64,000 nt of DNA from Haemonchus contortus (lineage: Eukaryota; Nematoda; Chromadorea; Rhabditida; Trichostrongylidae): the NCBI GenBank assembly GCA_000469685.2, contig LS997563.1, positions 26,090,397 to 26,154,396 of the forward strand, read 5' to 3'. Positions 36,075 to 48,800 of this stretch are shown here, piece by piece. Made by a program: the position numbers and the translations under genes. The notes beneath the pieces are model-generated. The model was not told where the DNA came from. It ran no database searches and saw only the letters and a list, made by a program, of their open reading frames with translations. Position 1 is the stretch's first letter. Each line of letters starts with the position of its first letter.

Positions 36075-36682
36075 CCTTATAAAGACCTCTAATTATTGAC
36101 TTCGAATTTAGTGAATATTATGCTCAAGAGATATCTATTTTAAGGAAAGGTATGTAGATATAGTCATGTATATAGTTTCACAAGCTTGCCGAATTCTTCC
36201 AACATTCGTTTCACTTGCTCGATGTTAGAAAAACACAGTTTCGTTTGAAGAGCGGAAATGGTGCGAACAGCGGAAATTGACGTTCCCTCTCAGGTCTTCC
36301 CATTTCAATGTATGGGGCACTGAAGCGACTCTCTGCGTTGAAATGACTTCCTCCTAAACAAGGCGAAGTCCTGATTGTGAAGTCGTCGTACAGTTCACGA
36401 CATCCCTATGTATTGAGTAGGAACACCCTGATTGTACCAGGCTTCACATCGCGTCTCTGTCCTTACAGTGGTTGTCTTCAAATCGAAGGACGTCAGACGC
36501 CCTGTACTCTCGTTATACTCCAATAAGTCTTCCGACACTGTGGATGTAGTCGATTGCACTGAACCCTCTCCATAACCCTGCTCACATGGCAGTGTTTCAA
36601 CTAATTTGCCGAAATTCTTCTAGGATGACTTGGGCGAGAGTTTCTTAGTTGCTTACAGCAGGTATTATATATGGTATATGAA

Positions 36683-36841
36683 TTATGAAAATAAGAGAAA
36701 TGAAAGAGAGGTGAACCTTACATTGACCATATTTCTGTAGTAATTCGAGTCCAACGGATAGTCTATCTGATTGAGGAACGTTCGATTAAAGATCATTTCG
36801 TGAATACAGTCAACAATAGCGTAGTCGAAATCCGGCAACAT
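36683..36841 (-). CDS. GT14 terminal exon
   Basis: It follows the acceptor CACCTTGCAG and encodes MLPDFDYAIVDC, HEMIFNRTFL and YYRNMVNVRF, then a short tail to a stop at 36683. A donor-like GTAAGG at 36721 could end the exon earlier. Because the bases read VRF, as expected for the family (NVRF/Y), I favour coding through to the stop. Confidence 0.75.
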   Translation of the reverse strand: MLPDFDYAIVDCIHEMIFNRTFLNQIDYPLDSNYYRNMVNVRFTSLSFLLFS

Positions 36842-39800
36842 CTGCAAGGTGATCTTTTCAATTGTGTCCATAATAGCCAAAAAAAGGTGCTAAGTGGGTT
36901 GGAGGGACCACGCGGCGCGGCTGCGGTGCGGCACCCTGCGCTCTCCAGCAAGATAGCAGTGGGCCTGAGTCTGGGAAGGAATGGTAAGGTTGTACTGATG
37001 TGTTTCGTGATTTAGAACAAAGAATATGCTTGCATATCAAGGATACACTTCTTCTGAGCCGATAAAACCTATTTTATAATAAGGGGAGGGACTCCGGGGG
37101 TGGGTGAGATGGTTGTAAAAAGCTGAGTTGAGATAAAAGTTGGACGTCCAATTGGCTCACCCACCCCGGAGCCCCCCCCCCCTTCCTAAAATTAGGTGAA
37201 AAATACACAGTTACATATAAAAACTATGAAACGTCCCCAAACACGTGTCGGCAGGGTGCCGCGCCGCCTGCCGCGCCGCGTGGTCCCCCCCCCCAACCCA
37301 CGTAGCATCAAAAAAACTAGACAATATTGACTTTGGTTCTGGGCTACTATCTTTTTGATCATTAAATCTTGAAATATTTCCATGTAGATGGGGCTTGTCG
37401 TGACTTACTTAGTGCAGTAAGGGTGAAAAGACAACTATCAAAGCTATCGAGTGAGATACAGCTCTACATGAAATCAAAAATAAGTTCCAGAAACTTTCAC
37501 AAGGTCGGCGAGTTGTAGATAAAACCTCGGCTTCGAACGGGACTAACTTCCGAACTTGCGCAATCCGTGCACCAGTGCGGTTATTCGTTAACAAAACTCA
37601 AAATGAGCTGTAGGGTTTGGTGAATGTAATGGCAAGAACCCATAAGCGGAAGCTGCAGCTCACCAGGCGAAAATCTTGAGAAAAGTGTTTCTTAATTGCT
37701 AATCATGATTTACTCAGAACCAGTTGAGCAAAAGTGAATTCGTAACAACAAAATCCTCTCCACTATTAATGTTTTACCAGCTTTCTTTCTATAGCCACCT
37801 TTGCGAATTCTAGAACTTTTTTAAACAAGGATTACAAAATTATTTGAAAAGAAGCTTCTATTTACACGCCTCACTGAAAGCAAGGTTTCGATTAACTGAG
37901 GCATGCACATTAGAGTACGTAATAGAAAGACTTTGAATGAACTGCGCTTCTTAGGGTTATGTCCATAGCCTACCATTCTTCACGAATTCGTCTGTGTTGT
38001 TAACCTATGTACGTTCTATTCACTCTGCAGCCTATAAACTTCTTGCTTGCTGGTTGCCAGTTAGGAAGAAATTTTACGATGAGACGAACTATTATTTTAC
38101 ATATTACTCTCCGCATAATATTTTACACTAATAATTTATTTTATTTTATATTTCATTTTATTCCATTGTATAATATTTTATCCGCTTCCCCCTCGTCTGA
38201 AGAGTCCATTCGCTCTCAGCGATATTGTTATCGTTAACAAAAATATCCGCTACCGAGCGGAACGTCTCGCCTCGCCTGTAACCGTAAAAGTCATGTTACA
38301 CACAACAAAACTTACTTTATTTGCCATCACAGTTGGATACTTCGACAGTAGCTGAAGATCTTCTATGCCAAGTACACAGATTGCTCGACGAATTTTCCGA
38401 GATCGGCAAAATTCTTGTCCACCATACATCCAATGCGACATTCTAGAAGACAAAAGTTCAGAAATCGGCTGTGGGGTTCAGGTCTAACTTCGATCTTGTT
38501 CATTCAGAAAATGCACATGGTTAAGGTCGATGTTACGATAACACTTTGTACAGCAAAACCATACGCTGGGCATCTGCAAGGCTCGCTCACAATTTAGGAC
38601 TTTAGGGAATGGTGATCCAACAAAAAAATATTTTTTACCACAGTTGACCGAATATACACGCCTCTTCACCCCTGACAGTCAAGATGGTGTTTCGAAATCT
38701 TCGGCAGCTCCCTACACTTACGGTAGACGGCGGTCGAATGACTCATCCGACCCCCTCCCACTTTGGGAGGGATACGGTCCACACATTCTAGGAATACTGT
38801 CCGCGCTTCCGAAGTAGTGATACAAACTAACTGACATTGTTCAAGAAATAATATAGTACAATAGTTTATCGCTGTGTGCACATATGGCTAACCGCTCATT
38901 CTTGAAGTGAACGTCCTTTCAAAGAGCCCTTTCATGGGGTATCGTGGTGATGGGACAGCTCGAGGAGGTGCAACCTGTTGACACTCCAGCTACAGAAGGT
39001 TATGGTCATAAAACTGGAGCTCATGTTCCAGACCACAAACTTGAAGGCTACGTTTCACTTCGTAACCTCTATATCCCCACGAACGTAGGGAGTTTCATTG
39101 GTGACGTTACGGGTCCATCGTCACTGTCCTCATCAGGCGACCGCAGAGGATCATGTGATTGCCTTTCACGGACTCGACTTCCACGCAAAGGATAACGGGC
39201 TTGTTTTCGTAGAATCGATAAGTACGGTTCGAGAGCTCTTCATTCCTAGATGGTGCCCAAGTTATGCTGCAAGAACGAAAATCCTCCATGAAATATGATG
39301 ACATCACATTCGGTCACAAGATTCACTGGTGACGTGTTGGAGAGTGTTTGGTCCTATGAATCATTTGGAACCATCTTCTTGATGCCTCTTGAGCCCATTT
39401 TTAGCGAATATTTAGAATTTGTTTTTTGCTCGAACAGAGCTCCGCCTCATTCGGCCGGTGAGGGGCAAAGAAGAACTTTCCTTGTAATACCTTTCCAGTG
39501 TAAATTGTAAGGGAGCCCTGTAGAGGACCAACATTGAGCCCCAAAAACGTTTCGCAAGTTATTAGGACGCATTTCATGGAAATGCAAAACGAGCGCATGC
39601 ATCAAGGAGTCGAACTTCGACGTCATGTCTACTCGCACTAGCCACTAGGCCACCATTGCACGGTTCTGTGTTTGCTCGACACGGTGATCCGTTTGGCACA
39701 GTGCTATAACACAGGGGAGGCATCGGTCCCGTAACTTTGTTCCCAGAATCGTTTCGCAGATTTGGAACACGGATTTGAGATCAGCATTCGAAACCACCTA

Positions 39801-42800
39801 CGGGGATATACATCTCATCTTGAATGGCCACTGCGACCAAGTATCCTTCCTTGTTAGTAACAGTGCACTGACCACCGTTTCACAGTATCTGCAACTGAAG
39901 ATACCATACCATTGAAGTCGATGGGGTGTGCGAATAAATTTTCGATCACACCTAATCAAGCTCGCCTCGCATCTAGGCGCGAAATGACATTAATTAGGTG
40001 CGAAGACTCCGCGGTAGTTACGCTGCCCGCACTCGTTCCTAATCATGGTAAAACTTGTCAACTAAGGAGCATAATGACAGTTTGGAAAAACGGAGATTCT
40101 ATTAAAAATGTTCTTTTTTCAAAGAAAAAGTTCCAATATCAATTCCAACGGTTTTAAGAGTTCTATTATTTACACGCATGATAAATAGGTTCAATAGATT
40201 TCATTTTAAGCTCCTGGAAAATGGGTAAACAGTTTAGTTCACTTCCTTTTTTCGGTTATTTCGCTTATTTGCGATATCAAACATGAGACAATGTAGTTTT
40301 CTAGAGTTGTTCAATATTGGAACTACTCTTCATTGATAGGTCATTGAACACCCTACGGCTCACCATGCTGAGATCCAGAAGGAGCCATAACTTTGCAAAG
40401 GAAGTGCCAGCAGAGGAAAGAAAAGATCTACGAGGAAATGTAAAGATGCGATATTTCGAAAAGTTTCCTCCTATTTCAATCGCATGTAATATTTTACACT
40501 TTCCTAGGTTTGATGAACTTTAATAGCAACGAGCAAGCATCCAGGAGATACAAGAATTTTGTATTTGTAACAAACAAAACTATCGGAGTTTTTTTACCTA
40601 TGAATTCTTATTTCTATTGAATTCGACCATTTCTCCCATATCACACAAACTTTATTCACAAAGTATATTGAATTCATTTATTATGTAAATAAAACTCTCA
40701 AAATCGTTGAAGTTGGTACTGGAACTAATCTTTGAAAGAAAAACATTTTCAATAGAATCTCTATTTTTCCAAACTGTCATTATCCTCCTTGGTTGATGTT
40801 TTAAATCGATTACTAGCGAGTGCGGGAAGAGTAATTACCGCGGAGTCTTCGCACCCAATTAAGGTTACTTGATGCCAAGGTGCGAGGCGAGCTTGATTAG
40901 GTGCGATCGAATATTCATCCCCGTACCCAAGTCGATGTTGCTCTAGACCTCGGTGGGAACGATTTTTCGCCTCGTCCATACTATATCGTTTTTCCAATGC
41001 ATCCAATGTGGTCGCTGAGTTTATGAATCGAAACTCCAAAACCTTCTTCAACTAGAGTTTCGCTTACCCCCCCCCCTTGCGAACCAGTGACCCGTGCGTG
41101 AAGTGCGCCATCTACCACCGCTTTACCTCCGCCCTTTATCCTCATGAACCGATCTACTGTTAGTTATTTGATCCTGGAGGAATTCTGAATAGCTCCAGCG
41201 AGTGTCAATCCGTTACTGGGCACCTCGGCACCTAACATGGCATACGTCGATGAGAATTTGTAAACACCCTTTCTAGACAGGTACTAAACATCTGAAGGAA
41301 TTTCGATATCGATGTAAAAAGGCCCAGTGGATCCCATCCGCCAAGTGCAGGATATTCAATTCGAGGGAATTCCACGAAGTTGGAGAATATTGGCAGGACT
41401 ATGACCCCGGATGGAATCAAAACCAAAATTTGTGTTTGCCAGTTGGAAAATAGGGATAAAGAGATAAAGAGATAGGAAAGTGAGGGATAAAGAGCTCGAT
41501 GTATGGACAAAGAGCATGGTGTAGCACAAGAGCTGGTTCGAGCGATTCGAGGCCCCCCCCCTTCAAGTTTTCCCCATACCTTGCCAACCCTATAAAATCC
41601 TGACAATTGTTATCACACAAACTGCATACTGCCTAGGTTCCACGCTTTTCAAGCTCTGCACTGCACTTCGACGCAGCTCCACGCGAGAAATACTGAGCAG
41701 GACTCTGAGGAAGTGATGAGGTTCCTTACCATCGTTAAAAACCCCATGATGAAAAGAATTGCGAAATGTTGCCAGGAATCTACAGTCTTTCTTCAATGTG
41801 AAGAAAGGTCCATAGTCCCATTGATGTTAAACAGCTCGTCCTCAGGCCAGGGCATCCAGGCAGATACAGTCTTTCTCAAATTTCTAAGTGATGAATCCTG
41901 ATGGGCTGCTTTGCAGAAGACCCTCCTCTAACACTGAATATGAAGCGAACCATAGCTGTATTCGGCAATGCTTGAGGGAAGATTGGCTTGCAGCTGTACA
42001 TAATCAAGCTATTGTATTTAAAAAATTGGGAAAAATAGTTTGCCGGTAGGTATCGAGGCTTAAGGGAGGGAGCAGTGAGGGGAGAGAGGAGGGACGCTAA
42101 CTTATTAACTGCTTTGTTCGCCTCAAAAGCACAGTTCACGATAGGAATGGTTCCAAAATTCTTTTTAGGATGGACTTGTGACCCCAAAATACGGCCTGCA
42201 TAGGGCATGATAGAGTCCCAGATTCCGCTCAGAGAACTTATGTGCCGAGGGGGAGGGCAGCTCCGACGGCGTTGTGGAGACTTCAGAGGTTGCACCATTC
42301 GCACCGCGAATACACGTTGCACTAGGTTGTAGCCAACTGTACGCAATGGCACACATTAGGACGGCTCGTCCATATACTCCTTCCATATTGTCGCAGCTTT
42401 TGACGTCAATTTCTCGTCCAACCCCCAACTTTAAAACTTCTATAAAGCCCGAAAATTACTCTGGATATGGCGACTCCGGCGTTTTCATTTCGTTTTTCGC
42501 CACCTAGGTCCTACTCTGGACGGCCACTTCCATTATTCCTCCAAAACTAGACGGCCCATCATTACCGTGAACCAAGTCTTTTACTAAACATCTCATAGAA
42601 GGCGCGTTCAGCCTTTCAAAAGATAAAGAAAGACAAGTTTGTTGCTTGGAAATGTCCATAAGGATTTGATGACACTTGTAGCTGAACTCACCTGCTGATA
42701 AAGTCCGTGTTTTTGCCTTGTTTCAAGCACTCAGAAGTGAATCGTCCAGGCATGTCCAATTCGTCGGTAATTTGTAAGGATTGTATGAGAATTTCGTCCA

Positions 42801-45800
42801 CGCCAAATGGCTGCAAAAAGGAAAGCTCACAGGCATCAAGGGATTGACCCCTTATCAGGGATGCAGTTGTCGAAATGACCTCACAATATGAAAATTTTGC
42901 AGTGTTATTAAATGGGTCAGGGTGACCACATTATGAGAAAAGGAGTGTGGTACGCAGAAATCTAATTGAAATCAGAAAGATAATGAACGAACTGCTGCCT
43001 CAGAGAACGTCTATGCTGCTTGCGATTGTCGTTCCGCAGCGAATTGATAGCATATCTCCTACTTTGTTCTCTAGCACCAATCGCGATGGGTGACGGTACC
43101 TTTCTCCGAACTTTCACGGGCAAGTGGTGAAGGTCCTGCGGCTATTACCATATATTTCTACTGGAATCTCAAGATTTCCCCTTCACAGAGCACGACTGCG
43201 CGCAATGGGAGCGGCGAACACGTCACGTCGTTCGGGGAAAAAGCACCACACCTTGATTATTTTATCAATGCACACTTTCATTCTCCAGAAAGAACTGAAG
43301 CTGGTGTTCGGCTTATCACCTCGTATAATTGGAATATGTTTTTTGGCCCCCTCCCCTCCATATTCAGCAAATCTGGAATAACAGGGAGATGAAAGCTTTA
43401 TAGCATGGGTGAAGATGAGAGAATTAAGACAGCAATTATAGGCTAACAATGAGACTGTTAAATGGTTCATATCAAGTTCAAGTTCATATTTACCTGTTCA
43501 TTGATTTGAGAAATAAGAGTTGTGAGATTGACCGTATTGACTAGCCACTCTACAGCAGCTCGGGAAAGGGACGCTTGAGTTGCACCTTTTGCAAACTTAA
43601 GAGTCGCGTTCAGCTGTGTTGGTGACGCCGAGCTTTCTAAAATACGCCGTTTGATTACGTATCAAAAGCGAGAGTCAAAAAATTTGCGTCTCCTGAAATC
43701 GGCTCTGAATAACGTATATCATAAAGACTGTGAAAATCTCGGTAGTTTCAGGGATCTGCCTGCTTTCTCTTAATATGATGACTTTATTAATCAGTTGCTC
43801 TGAGGTGTTTTGCTGTATTTCAATCAAGTTTTCCATTATTGCGTATACGATGCTCAAATTATTGCTGCATAAACTATGATTCGGAACTGCCCGTATCTTC
43901 CGCACTGTAGTACGCTTACAGCAGCTCTTGACGAGTTGTGCAATGTTGACATCCAGCGTTGACCGGTGACCGTAACTTTGGGTTTACATCTTCATCCCTC
44001 TTTATGACAAGTGAGTCCTAGGGAGTGTCGCAAGTGCTAGGCGTTCTAGTGGTCTTGGTCTTAACTATGACACATTGCCACTACTACAACCCTAGATACC
44101 CTCTGGCATCAGTCGATGGTGGCTTTATAAGGATATCGGCGGTTGTAGTAGTGCCAGGAGAGGAGAGTCGGTCATGGGGCAGTTTTCAGATTTTGCGTGG
44201 TGATCGGATGGATGGTCTGTTTCTATGGGGTGGGGATGGATTCAGCCATGTCATGAAGATGACGGCAATATTCTACATATGAGTTCAGCCGTGACACTAG
44301 CGTCGACAGCAGCAAAGTCATAGTCCTACGGCATTGATGTTGAACCAAAATCTCCTTATTTCCTGGGAGCAAGGTTCAAAGGCCTCTTTCATCATAGAGT
44401 TGCCGTCATTGTGCATGTTGACACGCCCTGAGATTGCACTCACGAGATGACTCGAAGAGTAGTGGGAGTTTGGAAGATTATGGGAAGTTAAGTTCACATC
44501 ACTCAGATCAAGCTTTGGACTCTGCTGAGAGGCAGTACTGTCGACCTGATCTTCAATAACCAGAGCCAAAGAATGCTCCGTTAGTTTAGCACGAGCATGG
44601 GTAAAATTGCACGGGAAGGAAACTGTCCGACAGGGTCACAACCATCTACTGCATTTCCCCACTACGTTTTTCGAGGACCTCAATGTTTGTGAAAAACAAA
44701 CTCGTCTTCAGTGCATTATTCGCGTTTGCTGGAGACATCTCTGCTTGGTAAATTGAAAACCTCCCGATAACTGGATCAACACGATTGGCAATCTCAAGAA
44801 CTCAGCAGAAGAATACAAGTGGAGCGTTTGAATCAACTGCTAAATCGTGGAAAAGATAACGGCGTCTGGTTTCGAGTCCACTCATTCGACGTAGCGTTTC
44901 TTACTTCAATACAACTGTTTTTGGATGTTCTTTAAGCAGCTGTGAAGAACTTCTTCAAAAGTTACTGTTCCCAGAAGGATCAAGTATAATAAAGCAGTCG
45001 ACACACTTACTTAAATTCGAATATGAACCCACAAACCGTTTACGAACAGCTTCAACGATCGTGCATCCCACTCTCTTGAGTGATTCCAACGCCCTTCCGG
45101 ACACGGCGTTATCTCCACATCATTAGCGCCTCCAAGGAGTCTATAGATTTCAACCATTTCGTATGGTGATTTTGTGATAACATCATGATTCTAGAATTCG
45201 AATTATTATTGCATAGGAGTATTAATGCCTTGGGTATCCCTCTCAGCATTTACAACAACAATCAGTTCTGCTCTACTGATGCGACATATGGATATTACAG
45301 GGAAAACAAAAAAAACACTCTTTTGATGCTCCTTTAGTCAATAAAAAAAACACGTTGAAAATCTTTCAATTCAAGAGTGTTAAGCTGAGATTCGAATGAT
45401 CTCAATAAAGTCTGAATATGACCGAAAAGATGTTTTAGATGGTGTAAGACAATTCGACAAAAAAGATCAATTTGTGTGAGGTATCTGATTCTAAGTAAAA
45501 CATGGCACTTGTCCCTCATGCTACATTCGCTCTTTCTCTGCGCATGCTCACGAACGCTCCTTTACTGAACTCAGCATTCTACGCCGGTTTTCCCTCGATC
45601 CTTCTTTATAGCACTAACCCAACGTCTGACTCCATCTTTCATCAATCTTCCAAGAGGAAGGATCGAGTTATAATGCATCCCACCCTCCCTCTCCACCCGT
45701 TCCAATCAAGACGAAATGACACAAAAAGATGATATTTCATAAGTGAAAATGATGTTTTCATCTTTCCGAAAAAAAACATCATTTTCACTTATGAAAAATA

Positions 45801-48800
45801 TCATCTTTTTGTGCCATTTTCGAGAATTTTTCAAGCAAAATACAGCATGAGAATCTCTACTGCCTTTATAACCCAAAATAGAGCATATGAGTGGCCCATT
45901 AGCGTAGAATAAAAACAATGCTTCCGAAATTCTAAATCACCTGAAGCAGTAAAAGATATCCCCATCCGGATTTCGTTGCCAGTAACTGCATACATTTGTA
46001 AAAGGCGTGATTCATGAAGTGCCCGGCATTATCAACGTTGAATTCTTCTGAAAACATTCTTCTTATTTTCTTGCTGAGTTCATCAATACGCTGCTGAATC
46101 AGTAACTAGATTGCCCCAATAAGTGGTATGTTTGTAACTTACCGAAATAAAATCTAACATACATATACATAAAGTTTTAGGCCTAGTTGATGTGAACCTA
46201 TCGAAAGTTCTCATTTGCTTTAGCACGGCTAAGAAGCCTTCTTTCAACATTATTGTGATTCGATCACTTACGCCTAACATTCAGGATTCCAGAAAAAACG
46301 TCTAGCCCAGCCCAAACCACGCCACAATCGGGGCAGCTCTTAAAAATTGCACACGTCTTGCGCTCTAGTCACTGCGCTAAGAACATTTCCGCTAAGATCA
46401 ACCTTAGATCATATCATCTCTACAATCTCACCCAGACGTGCTCATAAGGTTGCGTTTTTAGCGAAGCACTAGCATTGTGGGGTGTGGATGTTTGATCGAG
46501 TAACTTCATAAATTCGATTCTACTGTGTCAGGCTCCGAAGAAGGCAGATATTTGCTGAAACGTAAGCCATCAAGGTATTGTGAACCTTGGGTGGAGTTAC
46601 ACCAATAAAGTTATTTCAACAATATGCTGAGGTTTATCGAGAGCCGAACGTGGAAATTGCTCCGCAATGTATCATAAGCTGTTCGACGAGCCAGTTGTAC
46701 TCTTCATCGATGTTTTCGATAACTAAATATTCCCAGAGACTGGCAAGGAATGAAGTGGTCCCGGTTGCTAAAGGTCTTAAGCCTCGTTACCTGAACTTCG
46801 CAGCTCTTCTCCCCACGCATTGAGGAACAGGAGACGATTATCTGATCGGGTATGCGGACGAACGTTTGCGCGGCGAAGTTCGTAACGATCTGAACGACTT
46901 CGGCACCTATCGTTGGGGCTCAAATTTGAAGTTGAGTAGATTAGAAGGATCATCTGACTCTACTAAACTACTTTACTGTGAGTTTAGGCCACGAGTTTAG
47001 GCCATTTGGACGACTTGGCGTCAGAGTCGTCCAAATTGCCACGAACCGCGCAAGTTGCCGCGCGCATCCTCGGACGCACGTTCGTCCCGTCCCCGATCTG
47101 ATCCAGTGTAAAACTTCGGCACAACAGCGAAGTGGTTTGGCAAACTTCCGATTGAAAATAATGCGGTCTATTTGGTATTGAGACTGCCCATTAAGTTCTT
47201 TACTTCCATGTTCATCGCAAGTGAGGGACCTTCTGGAACTGTGAAATACCATGGATAAGGTAGGTCGAACTGATAAACTCGGAGTGTCTTTCAGCCTGCT
47301 CATTTCAATCCGTTTTATGAGTCCCGATATGCAGCTCTTCAGCCATCCTTCTGGGGAAATTCTGGCAAAACCGGCGATTGAGGCGATGAAAAAAGGTCGT
47401 TTCTGAGGAGTTTTTACAGATCCATATAGAACGCTTACAGCTCCTCTTTTCTTATATCTTGACATTGGCGCATAGGCAACGAATTCTGATAGGGCTGTGG
47501 TTAATCTACATATTCTTGTCGCAACCGTGCAAATGGGGTTGTCAAACTTTCGTACGAATCGATGTTCATGGGCAAGTTCGTATTGATGAGGATAACTACG
47601 CCGCCGACCTATCTGCTGTCGCATGTTCAGAGGAATAGTCCTTCACCAGCCTCGAATGCTGTGGGCAGCGGCACAGTTGATAATATAAGAGTGTCCGTAG
47701 AGTTTTGAGAAATTTTCACCTTTCAAATTAGAAGGCATTCGCGTGGCTGTTGCTCGTATTCGCGCTAAAGAACTACTATAGATTCGATAGCAGGGAAAGG
47801 GCATAGTTCATAAATCGAAAGTATAACTATGGTCGTTACATGTAAGTAATTGTAGACCAAACGATGTGCCGTTGATACGATCACCGGAGCCTTCAAACCG
47901 TCATTAGAAAACAAATCCACTTCGACACACAGGCTTGGAATGAGATTTGGTGACTGCTTGGCAGCAGTGACCCTGTCCTGTCACTCACCATGAATGGCGC
48001 GAGCACTTCCTCTGGAAAGAGATTTGCTTCGACTAAGTTTGTCGACGCCAACGTTTACTGTCCTCAAATACCGACACTGTTCTGGCCTCCCATCAGAGCA
48101 ATACTGTTCAAAGTGCCAGGATTCGGTGAATACGATCTCTACTCCCCAATCCATCATCTATCTCTACTCCCCAATCCATTATCTACGACAAAAGTCTTCT
48201 GCGCAAAAGTCACTTTCAAATCAGGATGATACGCAAATATCGCACATTCTTGACTGAGCAGGAGTGTCGTGCGCGAGACAGTATTTGTCAGAAGCTCCTC
48301 GACTGTAAGCGAACGACGACATCAACGGACTCCATCATTGCTCAGGGAAAAAGGTGATGTCAGAAGAAAATTCACACGGGAAATCGCAATGCCTAGCAGT
48401 TGACGTGAGGCCATAGCTTGTTATGAAGCAAGAGACTCACACCAAGAAGGACATGAGCTCATTCTTTTTCTGCTCAACCGGGTGTGGGAAATCCCACCAG
48501 AGGGTACTGCGGTAAACGCAAGAGTATCCTGTTACCGACTGAGAGAGGTGGCGTTTCGGACCTCATTTCACATCGATTGCAAGAAAAGTTTTGATTGTAA
48601 CGGATAATGCTCGATCACCCCGCGCGAGGACGTGGATAAGCTGGAAAGACTTGGTATATCCTGGCTGCTCCACTCCCCACATATTCATCTGACCTCGACC
48701 CATACGACTGTTACTTTCAGAATCCAACACGCCAGCCTCTAAAGGGAAAAAATTCAACAATCGTCAGGATGTCAAGTAGGTAGTATATGAATGGAGTGCG

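Noticed and set aside
42165..42428. Minus-strand ORF near 42.2 kb
   Set aside because: It overlaps a copy of the 20-mer MITE family (42125 onward) and matches no GT14 segment.
45002..45080. Possible minus-strand exon with a GTAAGT donor
   Set aside because: It has a good donor and a short plausible peptide (ESLKRVGCTIVEAVRKRF), but it does not fit the GT14 alignment between exons 2 and 3 and has no partner exon.
46968..47624. 218-codon minus-strand ORF as a host gene
   Set aside because: Pieces in two frames match an RTE endonuclease. The long frame is a fortuitous composite inside a dead retrotransposon.
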